A stretch of DNA of 64,000 nt from a bacterium 1XD42-76 (GCA_009917545.1 QZDW01000006.1:112805-176804); one strand, 5' to 3'; numbered from the stretch's first letter, positions 34,241 through 44,171 are shown. Notes: generated by a model from the letters alone, not told the origin. Made by a program: numbers and translations.

Positions 34241-35938
34241 ATGAAAAAGAGTAAACGTCTTATATGCCTTATGATGGCAGCAGCCATGACGGCAGGCCTG
34301 CTTTCAGGCTGTGGCGGAGGTGGAAGTGCTTCCACAACAGCAGCCCCGGCGACGGAGGCGACCACACAGGCAACAGAAGCAGAGGCAGCGACAACAGCAG
34401 GTACAGCCACAGAGGCGGCCGGACAGGCAGCTGCCGGCAGTGCCGACTATTCTAATGACGTCATTACATATGGCATGACGCAGGCATGGGACACGATCAA
34501 CCCCTACGGCTCGTCCTCTGGCTCCATGTATCAGAATCTGGTCTGCGACAAGCTGTATGACCGCCTGGCCTTTATCGAAGAGGCAGGGACGGGCGTTTCC
34601 CCGCGGGGCGCAAAATCCTGGGAATCTGCAGACGACGGCATGGCGGCTGTTTTCCATCTGGACGAGAATGCGAAGTGGCATGATGGACAGCCGGTTACGG
34701 CGAACGACTGGGTTTATACGGCGCAGCTCATCACCAATCCCAAATTCGATTACGGCTTGAGAAGCGAATTCAATACATGGGCCGGGACAGACGAGACTGG
34801 TCTTGAGGAGAGCGAAAAGTCTGTAAAGGTAGAGGCAGTCGATGACTATACGCTGAAAATCGCCTTCAAGAATGTAACGCCGGTGGAAGACTGGCTGATT
34901 CTGCACAATAAATATTACTATGTACTTCCGGAACATCTTCTTGGGGATATTGCACCGGAAAATATAAAGACGGATGAATTCTGGAAGGCTCCGGTCGGTT
35001 CCGGGCCCTGTACGTTTATCTCCGAGCTTTCCGGCAGCGAGCTTCAGTTTGGCTCGTTTGAAGGATATCATCTGGGCACACCAAAATTTGGCAAGCTGGT
35101 TCTCAAGGTCATTGCACCCACCAACACGATCACCTCAATCGCTGCAGGCGAGATGGACGGTTTTTTCCAGGCACCGTCTGTAGACGATGCGATGGCGGCA
35201 AAAGATATGGGGCTTAACGTAGAACAGTCTTCAGCGCCGACGACAGTGGCTGTATTCCTTATCAATAACCAGAATGTAGCGGATAAGAGAGTCCGCCAGG
35301 CGATGAGCTACGCGATTGATAAGGAGCTGTTGATTGATCAGTCACTCCAGGGTATGGGCGTTCCGTCCACGACCTGCATAATTCCCGGCTCTGAGTATGA
35401 CTGCGGCCTCCAATGGTCCAGAGATGTAGAAAAGGCAAAGGAACTGCTCGCCGAGGCTGGATGGGATTCCAGCAGGAAACTTTCGATGGTAGTTACCTCT
35501 GCCCGTGAGAGTATGGCAGCAGTTATCCAGCAGAATCTGGCTGAGGCAGGGATAACGATCGAAGTTCAGACGGTTGAGCTGGCTACTATGTTTGCAGGCC
35601 TGCAGGACGGTACCTATGACCTGGGGATCTGCGGTTCGACTGCGATGGGTTATCCGTTATGGATGTCTGGTTACTATGATAACAAGAATGCGACCTACTG
35701 TCAGATCAGCGATACCAAGTATGCCGAGATTCAGGATGCAATCGCAGCAGAGATTGACGATACAAAGAGAAGAGAACTGATTAACGAATATCAGGAGCTT
35801 CTCTATGATGAGATGCCGCTTGTGATGCTGTATCATGGCTACAGCTTTAACGTGAAGTCCGATCGTTTCCAGGGATATAACGGATTTGAAGGCGGCGCCA
35901 ACAACCAGGCTGTCTGGAAATGGTCTGTATCCCAATAA
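34241..35938 (+). CDS. Peptide ABC transporter substrate-binding lipoprotein
   Basis: A 565-residue extracellular solute-binding protein of family 5. A lipoprotein signal (MKKSKRLICLMMAAAMTAG-LLSGCGGGG) places the lipidated Cys at about residue 24. A Thr/Ala/Glu-rich linker (about 30-65) follows, then the SBP_bac_5 domain with VRQAMSYAIDKELLI. It delivers peptides or related ligands to the permeases. It has the largest gap (29 bases) in the operon and a strong AAGGAGG site. The ligand is unknown. Confidence 0.94.
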   Translation: MKKSKRLICLMMAAAMTAGLLSGCGGGGSASTTAAPATEATTQATEAEAATTAGTATEAAGQAAAGSADYSNDVITYGMTQAWDTINPYGSSSGSMYQNLVCDKLYDRLAFIEEAGTGVSPRGAKSWESADDGMAAVFHLDENAKWHDGQPVTANDWVYTAQLITNPKFDYGLRSEFNTWAGTDETGLEESEKSVKVEAVDDYTLKIAFKNVTPVEDWLILHNKYYYVLPEHLLGDIAPENIKTDEFWKAPVGSGPCTFISELSGSELQFGSFEGYHLGTPKFGKLVLKVIAPTNTITSIAAGEMDGFFQAPSVDDAMAAKDMGLNVEQSSAPTTVAVFLINNQNVADKRVRQAMSYAIDKELLIDQSLQGMGVPSTTCIIPGSEYDCGLQWSRDVEKAKELLAEAGWDSSRKLSMVVTSARESMAAVIQQNLAEAGITIEVQTVELATMFAGLQDGTYDLGICGSTAMGYPLWMSGYYDNKNATYCQISDTKYAEIQDAIAAEIDDTKRRELINEYQELLYDEMPLVMLYHGYSFNVKSDRFQGYNGFEGGANNQAVWKWSVSQ

Positions 35939-35969
35939 AGCAAATCAGGTAAAACAGGAGGGGCTGCCA

Positions 35970-36980
35970 ATGGAGAAGCGATTGCTGGAAGTCAAAAACC
36001 TCAAGGTTTCTTTTAAAGTGGGGAAAAAGAAGCTGGCGGCGGTAGAAAACGTTGAATTCTCTCTGGATAAGGGAAAGGTAATTGGTATTGTGGGAGAATC
36101 CGGATGTGGGAAGAGCGTGACGGCCACATCGATTCTGAGACTGGTATCCCCTGCTGTATGTGAGATTGATGCAGGGAGTGAGATCCTCTTTGAGAATGAG
36201 GACCTTTCCAAAGCAACCGAGGCGAGGATGCGCGAGGTGCGTGGAAATGAGATATCCATGATTTTCCAGGAGCCGATGTCATCCCTCAATCCGGTCTATA
36301 AAATAGGCGATCAGATGATAGAGATGATCCGCTCTCATAACAAACAGATTACCAAAAAAGATGCGCTGGACCAGTGCGTGGAAATGTTAAAGCGTGTAGG
36401 GATTCCTTCGCCTGAACAGAGGGTGAAGGAGTATCCCCATCAGCTTTCAGGCGGTATGCGCCAGCGTGTCATGATTGCGATGGCATTACTGTGCAATCCC
36501 AAGCTTCTGATTGCAGACGAGCCGACTACGGCCCTGGATGTCACGATTCAGGCACAGATTCTGCGTATCATGAAAAAGCTTACCAAAGAATCAAATACCT
36601 CCGTAATTCTTATTACGCATGATATGGGCGTAGTGGCAGAGGCTGCAGATAATGTGATGGTGATGTATGCGGGTAAATCGGTGGAATATGGCACGGCGGA
36701 AGATATTTTCGACCGCCCGTCCCATCCGTATACGATCGGACTCCTGAATTCCATCCCCAAGCTGGGGAGCGGGCAGGAGGAACATTTGTATACCATAGAG
36801 GGTACGGTTCCCGGCCTGGAAGAGATGCCGCAGGGCTGCCGTTTTTGTACCAGGTGCAGCCAGGCAACAGAGCGCTGCCGGAAAGAGGATCCGGGAATGC
36901 GGGAACATAACGGTCATATGGTACGCTGCTTCCTGTTTGAGGACGGCGGGGCTCAAAACGGGAAAGAAGGTGAAAAATGA
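35970..36980 (+). CDS. Peptide ABC transporter ATP-binding protein, DppD/OppD type
   Basis: A 336-residue ATPase: Walker [16 protein letters not shown] (about 45), Q-loop [10 protein letters not shown], signature [15 protein letters not shown], Walker [15 protein letters not shown], and a C-terminal OppD/F Cys segment [14 protein letters not shown], which in relatives can hold an iron-sulfur cluster. The ATG at 35970 follows AGGAGGGG; 28 upstream codons would overlap the binding-protein gene. It overlaps the next ATPase by ATGA. Confidence 0.94.
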   Translation: MEKRLLEVKNLKVSFKVGKKKLAAVENVEFSLDKGKVIGIVGESGCGKSVTATSILRLVSPAVCEIDAGSEILFENEDLSKATEARMREVRGNEISMIFQEPMSSLNPVYKIGDQMIEMIRSHNKQITKKDALDQCVEMLKRVGIPSPEQRVKEYPHQLSGGMRQRVMIAMALLCNPKLLIADEPTTALDVTIQAQILRIMKKLTKESNTSVILITHDMGVVAEAADNVMVMYAGKSVEYGTAEDIFDRPSHPYTIGLLNSIPKLGSGQEEHLYTIEGTVPGLEEMPQGCRFCTRCSQATERCRKEDPGMREHNGHMVRCFLFEDGGAQNGKEGEK

Positions 36981-37957
36981 TGGCAGCGCCTTTGTTGGAG
37001 ATCAGAAACGTGAAAAAGTATTTTCCGGTCAAGAAAGTCAGAAACGGAGAGGATATCGTTGTTAAGGCAGTGGACCAGATTGACCTGATGGTTGAGCAGG
37101 GAGAAATTGTCGGCCTTGTAGGCGAATCCGGATGCGGAAAATCCACGCTCGGGAAGACGATTTTAAAGCTTCACGACATTACGGACGGCCAGATTCTGTT
37201 TCACGGAGAGGACATTACACGTTATTCGGAGAGTCAGATGCGCCCGCTGCGGGAAAAAATGCAGATTATTTTTCAGGATCCATACGCTTCCCTGAACCCA
37301 AAGAAAAAAGTCGTACAGTCAGTTATGGCACCGCTTAATGTGGTGGGAAGGGACTCTAAAGAAGAACGGCTTGAGAAGGTGAAGGCGATCCTTAACGAGG
37401 TAGGGCTTAACGAGAAATTTCTGGAAAAATTTCCACATGAGATGTCCGGCGGGCAGAGGCAGCGTGTCGTGATTGCGAGAGCGCTCATCAATAATCCGGA
37501 ACTGGTTATCTGTGATGAACCGGTATCAGCCCTGGATGTGTCGGTTCGCTCCCAGGTATTAAATCTCTTGAAAGATTTGCAGCGGGACCGGAATCTGACC
37601 TATATTTTTATTTCACATGATTTAAGTGTTGTGGAATATCTTTGCGATAAAGTCGCCGTCATGTATCTTGGGCGGATTATGGAGTTTGCGGATAAGAAAC
37701 ATCTCTATGGGAACCCGCTTCATCCTTATACCAGAGCGCTTTTATCTGCGATTCCGGTTCCGGATATCCATGCAGAAAAGGACGAGATCATTCTCCAGGG
37801 CGAGGTACCCAGTCCGCTTCATCCGCCCAAAGGCTGTCTGTTCAGTACCCGTTGTCCAAATGCCAGTGAACGTTGTCATAAAGAAGCGCCGGCACTAAAA
37901 GAGATCACAGACAGAGACGGAACAAAGAGAAACGTGGCGTGCTTTCTGCATACCTAG
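36977..37957 (+). CDS. Peptide ABC transporter ATP-binding protein, DppF/OppF type
   Basis: A 326-residue second ATPase: [40 protein letters not shown] and LVICDEPVSALDVS, with the C-terminal segment CLFSTRCPNASERC. It pairs with the DppD-type subunit to drive transport. It is the last gene of the transporter; a copy of the interspersed repeat follows. Confidence 0.95.
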   Translation: MMAAPLLEIRNVKKYFPVKKVRNGEDIVVKAVDQIDLMVEQGEIVGLVGESGCGKSTLGKTILKLHDITDGQILFHGEDITRYSESQMRPLREKMQIIFQDPYASLNPKKKVVQSVMAPLNVVGRDSKEERLEKVKAILNEVGLNEKFLEKFPHEMSGGQRQRVVIARALINNPELVICDEPVSALDVSVRSQVLNLLKDLQRDRNLTYIFISHDLSVVEYLCDKVAVMYLGRIMEFADKKHLYGNPLHPYTRALLSAIPVPDIHAEKDEIILQGEVPSPLHPPKGCLFSTRCPNASERCHKEAPALKEITDRDGTKRNVACFLHT

Positions 37958-37983
37958 ACAGGGCGGCAGGTTTGTTGTATACT

Positions 37984-38090
37984 GTGAAAGTCCGCCGCCG
38001 GGTGGCATCAATTCGGGGATGCCAAGTGCGTCCGAATTACTTTCATTTATGGTGGTGTGTTCACCTGTGGGCGCAGGAAGGTTACTTTAC
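37984..38090 (+). repeat. Interspersed ~105-bp structured repeat, copy B
   Basis: It begins GTGAAAGTCCGCCGCC and ends GTGGGCGCAGGAAGGTTACTTTAC; the ends GTGAAAGT and ACTTTAC can pair. The core GGGATGCCAAGTGCG matches copies A, C, D and E. Confidence 0.75.
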
Positions 38091-38179
38091 AACAGAGAAA
38101 GACTGTCAGCAGCAGGGCTGCCGACGCAGGAGGAGTGCAGGTGAAAGGGTTCCTGCAATCATGACAGGAGGTTTAAGAA

Positions 38180-38764
38180 ATGTATTATCTGAATCAGCTT
38201 GATTATGAACATGTCCCCTATGAGCATAATTTGAGCCACGGGGGACCGCCTCCGGGAAAGGGAACGGCAGCAGCGGCAGCATGCGGTCCCTGCTGTCTGT
38301 GCATGCTCGTGGAAAATATGACAATGGGACATCTGGAGCTTCTGGACTGCCTGAAGCTTTCCGCAGAATTGAAAGCCAATATGGAAATGGGAACCAGTTT
38401 AAAGATTCTGGGACCAGCAGTAGCAGAAACATTCGGGCTTACGTTCGAGACGACGGACAGCCTCTATGAGCTGGTCGAACATCTGCGGCGGGGTGGTATG
38501 GCGATCGCCAACTCAGGAGGAGACCGCGAGGGATATACCGGAGTGTTTACACACGGCGGACATTACATTGCGGTGCTTTCGACAGACGGCAAGGACGCCT
38601 GTGTTCTTGACCCATCTTACAAGGAAGGAAAGTACGAGGAGGAAGGCAGGCAGGGCAAGGTAGATGCCTCTGCGGCCCCGATTGTGTACTGCTCCCTCAA
38701 AGTGCTGGAAGAGGACTGTGCAAACAGAAGCCCGGCCTATTATCTGTTTGCGAGAAAACGGTAA
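38180..38764 (+). CDS. C39-like peptidase family protein
   Basis: A 194-residue protein of the papain-like C39_2 group. The likely catalytic Cys is in AAACGPCCLCML (about 33-44), the His in HGGHYIAVLST (about 130) and the Asp in CVLDPSYKEG. It may be a cysteine peptidase or a peptide-binding relative. There is no signal peptide. A GGAGG ribosome-binding site precedes the start. It lies between the peptide transporter and a FrlB-like deglycase, so a role in processing imported peptides is plausible but not shown. Confidence 0.7.
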   Translation: MYYLNQLDYEHVPYEHNLSHGGPPPGKGTAAAAACGPCCLCMLVENMTMGHLELLDCLKLSAELKANMEMGTSLKILGPAVAETFGLTFETTDSLYELVEHLRRGGMAIANSGGDREGYTGVFTHGGHYIAVLSTDGKDACVLDPSYKEGKYEEEGRQGKVDASAAPIVYCSLKVLEEDCANRSPAYYLFARKR

Positions 38765-38922
38765 CAGGTAGAGAGCTATGCCGGGCTGCGCTAGGATGTC
38801 TGCTGAAAGGACACCTGTATTCAGGTATATGAAATGAAAATACACCGGACCGTTGTGTTTCCGGTAGTGTATGATACGCGGCATAGCAAGGTGGATAAGA
38901 CAACGGATGAAAGGAAACGGAT

Positions 38923-39894
38923 ATGGAAATCAAAAGGATTATTGCGGAGATTAAAGATAAAATGGAACAGAGGGGCGGGCTGAAGCATGTCTATTTTGTG
39001 GCCTGCGGCGGCTCAAAAGCAGCCATTTTCCCGGGGCTCTATCTGCTTCAGTCGGAGGCAAAAACGTTTGGCGCCACAACGTATACGAGCAATGAATTCG
39101 TACACGCACTTCCAAAGGAGTTAGATGAGAGATGTATTGCGGTGATCTGCTCCCTGAAGGCAACTCCGGAAACTGTCGAGGCGGTAAAGACAGCCAATGC
39201 CAATGGAGCGATTACAATCGCCATGACAGGTTCAACGGAAACAGGAATGGCAAAGGTCGGTCAGTATGTTGTGACCTATTCGAACGGAGATCATCAGGTC
39301 TATAGCGACTCCAATCAGGCAAATTCCCTGCGTATCGGCTTCGAATTACTCCATCAGCTTGAGGGCTGGGACCGATACGAAATGGCAATGGAAGCATACA
39401 GCCACATTGATGAGATCGTAGCTGAGGGGAAAGAGAACTGCCTGGCTACGGCGAAAGAATGGGCGGAAAAGGCAAAGGATGAGCCGGTATTCTATGTGCT
39501 GGCTTCCGGCCCGAACTACGGAGTTGCATATTCCATGTGCTGCTGTCACTTTATGGAAATGCAGTGGAAGCATGCAGTATGCCTCCACACCGGTGAATAC
39601 TTCCACGGCCCGTTCGAAACAACAGATAAGAATCTGCCAATGATTCTCATTATGAGCGAAGGACGTACAAGAGCCCTGGACGAGAGATGCCTGAAGTTCC
39701 TTAATACATATGCAGAAAATTTCATTGTTATTGATTTTAAGGAATTGAATAAAGGAAGGATCCCTGAGGCAGTGGCAGAATTCTTCAACCCAGTCGTACT
39801 GATTCCGATTGAGCGCTATTATGTGGCTCAGATGGCGGAGATCCGGGGCCATTCGATGGATGACAGAAGGTACATGTGGAAAGTTGCGTACTAA
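38923..39894 (+). CDS. SIS-domain protein, FrlB-like deglycase
   Basis: A 323-residue protein with two SIS (sugar isomerase) domains. The N-terminal part is VYFVACGGSKAAIFPGLYLL and the second contains YVLASGPNYGVAYSMCCCHF, HTGEYFHGPFETTD and a C-terminal RRYMWKVAY. It most resembles fructosamine or fructoselysine-6-phosphate deglycase (FrlB), which splits phosphorylated Amadori products into glucose-6-phosphate and the amino compound. No FrlD-type kinase is nearby, so the substrate is uncertain. Confidence 0.8.
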   Translation: MEIKRIIAEIKDKMEQRGGLKHVYFVACGGSKAAIFPGLYLLQSEAKTFGATTYTSNEFVHALPKELDERCIAVICSLKATPETVEAVKTANANGAITIAMTGSTETGMAKVGQYVVTYSNGDHQVYSDSNQANSLRIGFELLHQLEGWDRYEMAMEAYSHIDEIVAEGKENCLATAKEWAEKAKDEPVFYVLASGPNYGVAYSMCCCHFMEMQWKHAVCLHTGEYFHGPFETTDKNLPMILIMSEGRTRALDERCLKFLNTYAENFIVIDFKELNKGRIPEAVAEFFNPVVLIPIERYYVAQMAEIRGHSMDDRRYMWKVAY

Positions 39895-39998
39895 TTGCAA
39901 GAGCCGGCCGGGTCTGCTCCCAATACTATTTTGAGGGGCTGGCATTCAGCAAATCAGTAAATGCTGCCCGTATCCGGAATCATAGTACGATTTTTGCG

Positions 39999-40036
39999 GA
40001 CAGCCGTTTGGTATGAACAGAACGGCTGTCTTTTTT
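39999..40036 (+). terminator. Terminator after the SIS-domain gene
   Basis: GACAGCCGTT...AACGGCTGTC is followed by T6. Confidence 0.92.
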
Positions 40037-40045
40037 CGGTTATGC

Positions 40046-40074
40046 TTGCTATTTTGGTTTCCTCATATTAGAAT
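40046..40074 (+). promoter_or_regulatory. Sigma-A promoter of the GntR gene
   Basis: TTGCTA (40046-40051) and TAGAAT (40069-40074) are 17 bases apart, about 40 bases before the start. Confidence 0.6.
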
Positions 40075-40112
40075 AATAGAGACTGGAAAACAGAATAATT
40101 AGGAGGAAGCAG

Positions 40113-40841
40113 ATGCTGAAGCAGGACGCGATTACGCCATTATACGTTCAACTGAGGGATGAGATCGAAAAGGATATCCGGAGCGGCATATATAAGCCGG
40201 GAGATAAGATCATGACAGAGGCCGAGATGTCCAAAACCTACGGTGTCAGCCTGATTACGATACGGAAGGCGGTCGGGCTCCTGATTGATCAGGGGCTTGT
40301 GGTGCGAAAGCAGGGTAAGGGAACCTTTGTAACCAGGCCAAAAGTCTCGCGCAATATGAAGAAGCTCCAGAGCTTTAGTGAGATGTGTGAACAGATGGGA
40401 ATGAAGCCCGGAGCCAGAATGTTGGAAAATCGCCTGGTAGAAGCTGATGCCAAGACGGCGGCGCGGCTTGGGATTGAGCAGGGCAGCCAGGTTGTATATA
40501 TCTCCAGACTGCGCTTTGCGGATATGGAGCCGGTAGCAATCGAGAAAAGCTATTTTCCTCTTAAATACGCCTTTCTTCTGGAAGCCAGATTTGATGATAA
40601 TTCGCTGTTCGATTTCCTGCGGGAAAAGAGCGGATTGAAGGTTGCAGGCTCAGAAAAGCTGATTGAACTTTGCCGGGCCACATCGGAGGAGGCAGATCTT
40701 TTGGAGGTGAGAAAAGGGGATTATCTCCTGTTTGTGAGAAGTACCGCCTATAGCAGTAGTAATGAGCCGCTCTATGCGGGAGTTCAGATCATAAATGGAG
40801 ACCGTTTTTCACTGTATGTGTATGAGACGGGCGGGGAGTGA
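40113..40841 (+). CDS. GntR family transcriptional regulator (HutC subfamily)
   Basis: A 242-residue regulator with an N-terminal winged helix (about 5-72: YVQLRDEIEKDIRSGIYKPGD, TIRKAVGLLIDQGLVVRKQGKGTFV) and a UTRA effector domain (about 90-235). UTRA domains usually bind a sugar phosphate or amino-acid-like inducer. As the last gene of the peptide/deglycase cluster, with its own promoter, it is the natural candidate for its regulator, perhaps sensing a glycated or amino-sugar phosphate. Confidence 0.92.
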   Translation: MLKQDAITPLYVQLRDEIEKDIRSGIYKPGDKIMTEAEMSKTYGVSLITIRKAVGLLIDQGLVVRKQGKGTFVTRPKVSRNMKKLQSFSEMCEQMGMKPGARMLENRLVEADAKTAARLGIEQGSQVVYISRLRFADMEPVAIEKSYFPLKYAFLLEARFDDNSLFDFLREKSGLKVAGSEKLIELCRATSEEADLLEVRKGDYLLFVRSTAYSSSNEPLYAGVQIINGDRFSLYVYETGGE

Positions 40842-40915
40842 GCAGGAGGTATAGGAGAAGAACGCACAGGGGAAATGGAACGCTGAATTTTATAAACAGA
40901 ATATCGTGAAAAGTC

Positions 40916-40944
40916 TTGACAGATTCCGGACTCTGTTATATAAT
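40916..40944 (+). promoter_or_regulatory. Promoter of tRNA-Gly(GCC)
   Basis: A perfect TTGACA (40916-40921) and TATAAT (40939-40944) are 17 bases apart. Confidence 0.88.
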
Positions 40945-40971
40945 AGTGATGTTCTTGAGAAGATAAGAGAT

Positions 40972-41043
40972 GCACGAGTGGCTCAGTGGTGGAGTATCGC
41001 CTTGCCAAGGCGAGGGTCGCGGGTTCGAATCCCGTCTCGTGCT
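40972..41043 (+). tRNA. tRNA-Gly (GCC)
   Basis: The acceptor GCACGAG pairs with CTCGTGC. The anticodon loop is TTGCCAA and the T-arm has GGGTTCGAATCCC. CCA is not encoded. Confidence 0.96.
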
Positions 41044-41047
41044 GTTT

Positions 41048-41098
41048 TGTAAAACCTTGCAAATATAGGAAAATTCTTATATTTGTAAGGTTTTTTGT
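41048..41098 (+). terminator. Terminator of tRNA-Gly
   Basis: AAAACCTTGCAAATATA...TATATTTGTAAGGTTTTTT forms a long stem with a T-run. Confidence 0.95.
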
Positions 41099-41180
41099 TG
41101 TTTTATCAGGACAATAATCAAATTTAGTTCCACTGAAATGAAGAAATTTTGAGGCTATATATCACACGCTGGTTATCGCA

Positions 41181-41328
41181 TTAAAATGTGACAGGACCGG
41201 TTTCAGAAACGATTGTGGCAATCTCAGTTTTCGCCGCTATTGTTGATTCAGATGTTTTTGGGGTTCCGCCTCCGCAAGCAGTAAAAATGATGGATATCGC
41301 CAATAGTCCGGCTGCTAAGTTTTTTCAT
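41181..41328 (-). pseudogene. Short lipoprotein fragment with frameshift
   Basis: The minus strand starts ATGAAAAAAC after GGGGGACGACG, but the reading frame that encodes a lipoprotein signal (AAGLLAISIIFTACGGGTPK) is one base out, so a base was lost in the A-run. It stops after about 48 residues. It looks like the 5' end of a lost lipoprotein gene. Confidence 0.5.
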
Positions 41329-41354
41329 ATCGTCGTCCCCCTTTTATTTTTACC

Positions 41355-41540
41355 ATGAAATCATTAAAGGAATCAGGCTATAACAGTACCAGAATATTAA
41401 GGGAAAACATACTTAGTCAGTCAGCTATGCAAAAATTGAGGAGAGGAGAAATGATAGGGATAAAAACACTGGAACAGCTTTGCGGATTGTTGGATATGCA
41501 ACCGGGAAACATAATAAAGCACGTGGAAGATAAACTATAA
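41355..41540 (+). CDS. Short HTH (Cro/CI-type) protein, possibly truncated
   Basis: A 61-residue protein similar to small XRE-family repressors: SGYNSTRILRENILSQSAMQ, then LRRGEMIGIKTLEQLCGLLD and QPGNIIKHV. No ribosome-binding site is visible before the ATG and the usual first helix is short, so the N-terminus may be lost. It is next to a lipoprotein fragment, a sign of local decay. Confidence 0.5.
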   Translation: MKSLKESGYNSTRILRENILSQSAMQKLRRGEMIGIKTLEQLCGLLDMQPGNIIKHVEDKL

Positions 41541-41687
41541 AAAGTTTAAATTTAATATTGAAAATAAACCCCAAAATAGTTTGCGATAGTATTATCAGAT
41601 GAGGCAAGTAAATCTGAAATATGGAAAGAATAGCGGGAATGAACACAATGACAGATAAACCGTAGAAAAAAACAGGAGGTATTTCGC

Positions 41688-43964
41688 ATGATAAAGCTCT
41701 ACGAATCCGGCGTTTACTATCTTGATGGTATGCTTTACGAGAGCGCCGGGGCCGTACAGGCCAGGACAGGCAGGATCCCGGATTCTCAAAAGGCCAGAGA
41801 GAACACGATGGCCTATTCGATTCTCAGGGCCCACAATCAGGGAGAAAGCATGGAGCGGATGAATTTGAAGTTCGACTCCATGACCTCTCACGATATCACC
41901 TATGTAGGCATCATCCAGACTGCACGCGCGTCCGGTATGACTGAATTTCCTCTGCCTTACGTCCTGACAAACTGTCACAATGCCTTGTGCGCCGTCGGAG
42001 GTACGATCAATGAGGACGACCACAAATTTGCCCTTTCGGCTGCCCAAAAGTATGGTGGTATCTATGTACCGCCTAATCTGGCGGTGATTCACAGCTACAA
42101 CCGTGAGAGGATGGCTGGCTGCGGCCGGATGATTCTGGGCTCTGATTCCCATACCCGTTATGGAGCGCTCGGTACAATGGCTGTGGGAGAGGGCGGCGGC
42201 GAGCTGGCCAAACAGCTGCTGGGACGTACCTATGATTTTACCTGTCCTGACGTGATTGCTGTCTACCTCACAGGAAGCCCACGCCCCGGTATCGGTCCGC
42301 ATGATGTGGCGCTGTCTGTCTGCGGTGCGGTTTATGCCAATGGATATGTCAAGAATAAAGTCATGGAGTTTATCGGCCCCGGCATTGCAGGACTGCCGAT
42401 AGAGTTCCGCAATGCGGTTGATGTCATGACAACAGAGACTGCCTGCTGGTCCTCGATCTGGGAGACGGATGAAAAGACAGAGGAATATTTCACTGTTCAC
42501 GGCCGCCCGGAAGCCTATCAAAGACTGGCCCCGAATGGCGTCGCCTACTATGACGGGTGTGTGTACATAGACCTTTCCGCGATCGAATCCACCATCGCTA
42601 TGCCGATGCACCCCAGTTACACATATCCTATCCATGAGCTTCAACAGAATGCCGGTGACATTTTGCGTGAAATCGAGAAAAATGCCAATGAGCAGATCGT
42701 GGGAACTGCCCATATGGATTTGACGGGTAAGCTGGGCCGTGATGGCAGGATCTATGTAGATCAGGGGCTGGTGGCCGGATGTTCCGGGGGTACATTTGAC
42801 AATCTGATGGCCTGTGCAGATATCCTTCGTGGGCGCAGTGTGGGTAATGGCGTGTTTACCATGAGCGTGTATCCCGGTTCCATGCCGGCCTATATGGAAC
42901 TCGTGAAAAACGGCGCAGCTTTTGACCTGGCTGCTGCTGGTGTAATCATCCGTGAGTGCTTCTGCGGCCCCTGCTTCGGTGCTGGTGACTGCCCTGCTAA
43001 TGGGGAGTTTTCCATCCGTCATACCACCCGCAACTTCCCCAACCGCGAGGGCTCCAAGCCGGGTGAGGGACAGATGAGCGCGGTAGCTCTTATGGATGCC
43101 CGTTCCATTGCCGCCACGGCTGCAAATGGCGGCCGGCTCACTGCTGCCACGGATTTGATGGACATAGAATACCGCTGCCCCAAATATTTTTTCAATGGTT
43201 CTGTTTACGAAAAACGGGTATTCGACGGCTGGAAAAAGGCTAGGCCGGAGACAGAACTCTGCTTTGGGCCCAATATTAAGGACTGGCCGGAAATGCCGGC
43301 CCTGACGGAGGACTTGCTGGTGAAACTCTGTTCCTATATTACAGATCCTGTGACGACGACCGATGAGCTGATTCCCTCCGGCGAAACTTCTTCCTATCGC
43401 TCCAATCCGGAGCGCCTCAGTGAATTCGCCCTCAGCCGGAAGGATCCAAAGTACGTCGGACGCTCCAAAGCCATGCGCTGTATGGAACGCGAACGCCGCG
43501 CCGGAAATGGCCTTGACGATGAGGTGAAAGCTGTCTATACTGCGCTGAAAAATGCAGGAATAGAGAGCGATCCCGAAAATACCGACCTGGGTTCTGCTAT
43601 TTTTGCCAACATGCCCGGTGACGGTTCGGCCCGTGAGCAGGCTGCATCCTGCCAGCGCGTGATGGGCGGAAGTGCCAATTTTGCCAGACAGTACGCCACA
43701 AAACGTTACCGCTCCAATTGCATCAACTGGGGTATTATCCCGTTCCTCGTGGAAGAGCCGGAGCTCTTTGTACTGGACGATTACATTTTCATTCCCGGCA
43801 TCCGCAGGGCGGTTCTGGAAAATGTGGACCGCTTTCCTGCCTATGCGGTAAAGCCGGACGGGACGGTTACGCCATTTTCGGTCTCAGCAGGACACCTCAC
43901 CGGGGCGGAACGACAGATCATCATTGACGGCTGCCTCATCAACTATTACAGAAATCATGGATAA
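41688..43964 (+). CDS. Aconitase-family hydratase (YbhJ-like)
   Basis: A 758-residue member of the aconitase superfamily, close to E. coli YbhJ in length and plan. It has the aconitase-type core DSHTRYGALGTMAVGEGGGE, the iron-sulfur ligand region CFCGPCFGAGDCP, and the C-terminal swivel domain (about 630-750). Its substrate has not been established for the family; hydration or dehydration of an organic acid is expected. GGAGG lies 9 bases before the ATG. The next gene is malic enzyme, perhaps linking it to organic-acid metabolism. Confidence 0.85.
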   Translation: MIKLYESGVYYLDGMLYESAGAVQARTGRIPDSQKARENTMAYSILRAHNQGESMERMNLKFDSMTSHDITYVGIIQTARASGMTEFPLPYVLTNCHNALCAVGGTINEDDHKFALSAAQKYGGIYVPPNLAVIHSYNRERMAGCGRMILGSDSHTRYGALGTMAVGEGGGELAKQLLGRTYDFTCPDVIAVYLTGSPRPGIGPHDVALSVCGAVYANGYVKNKVMEFIGPGIAGLPIEFRNAVDVMTTETACWSSIWETDEKTEEYFTVHGRPEAYQRLAPNGVAYYDGCVYIDLSAIESTIAMPMHPSYTYPIHELQQNAGDILREIEKNANEQIVGTAHMDLTGKLGRDGRIYVDQGLVAGCSGGTFDNLMACADILRGRSVGNGVFTMSVYPGSMPAYMELVKNGAAFDLAAAGVIIRECFCGPCFGAGDCPANGEFSIRHTTRNFPNREGSKPGEGQMSAVALMDARSIAATAANGGRLTAATDLMDIEYRCPKYFFNGSVYEKRVFDGWKKARPETELCFGPNIKDWPEMPALTEDLLVKLCSYITDPVTTTDELIPSGETSSYRSNPERLSEFALSRKDPKYVGRSKAMRCMERERRAGNGLDDEVKAVYTALKNAGIESDPENTDLGSAIFANMPGDGSAREQAASCQRVMGGSANFARQYATKRYRSNCINWGIIPFLVEEPELFVLDDYIFIPGIRRAVLENVDRFPAYAVKPDGTVTPFSVSAGHLTGAERQIIIDGCLINYYRNHG

Positions 43965-44017
43965 CGACATTTCCCCGGACAGCTATAACGTGAAGAGTAA
44001 CAATTATCCTATACTTC

Positions 44018-44046
44018 TTGAAACGCGTTAAGAGGTATGGTATGAT
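44018..44046 (+). promoter_or_regulatory. Sigma-A promoter of malic enzyme
   Basis: TTGAAA (44018-44023) and TATGAT (44041-44046) are 17 bases apart, with a leader of about 115 bases. The 207-base gap before the gene shows no riboswitch that I recognise. Confidence 0.65.
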
Positions 44047-44171
44047 GAAAAAAATATAGTACACTCATGCCCAGCCGCAGCACGTTTTATATCGTTTAAA
44101 TCGTTACAGTACCCAGCCTGGGAGTTGTCTGACAGGGATGGCGCAGGAGAACAGCAAGGAGGAAGATACGG

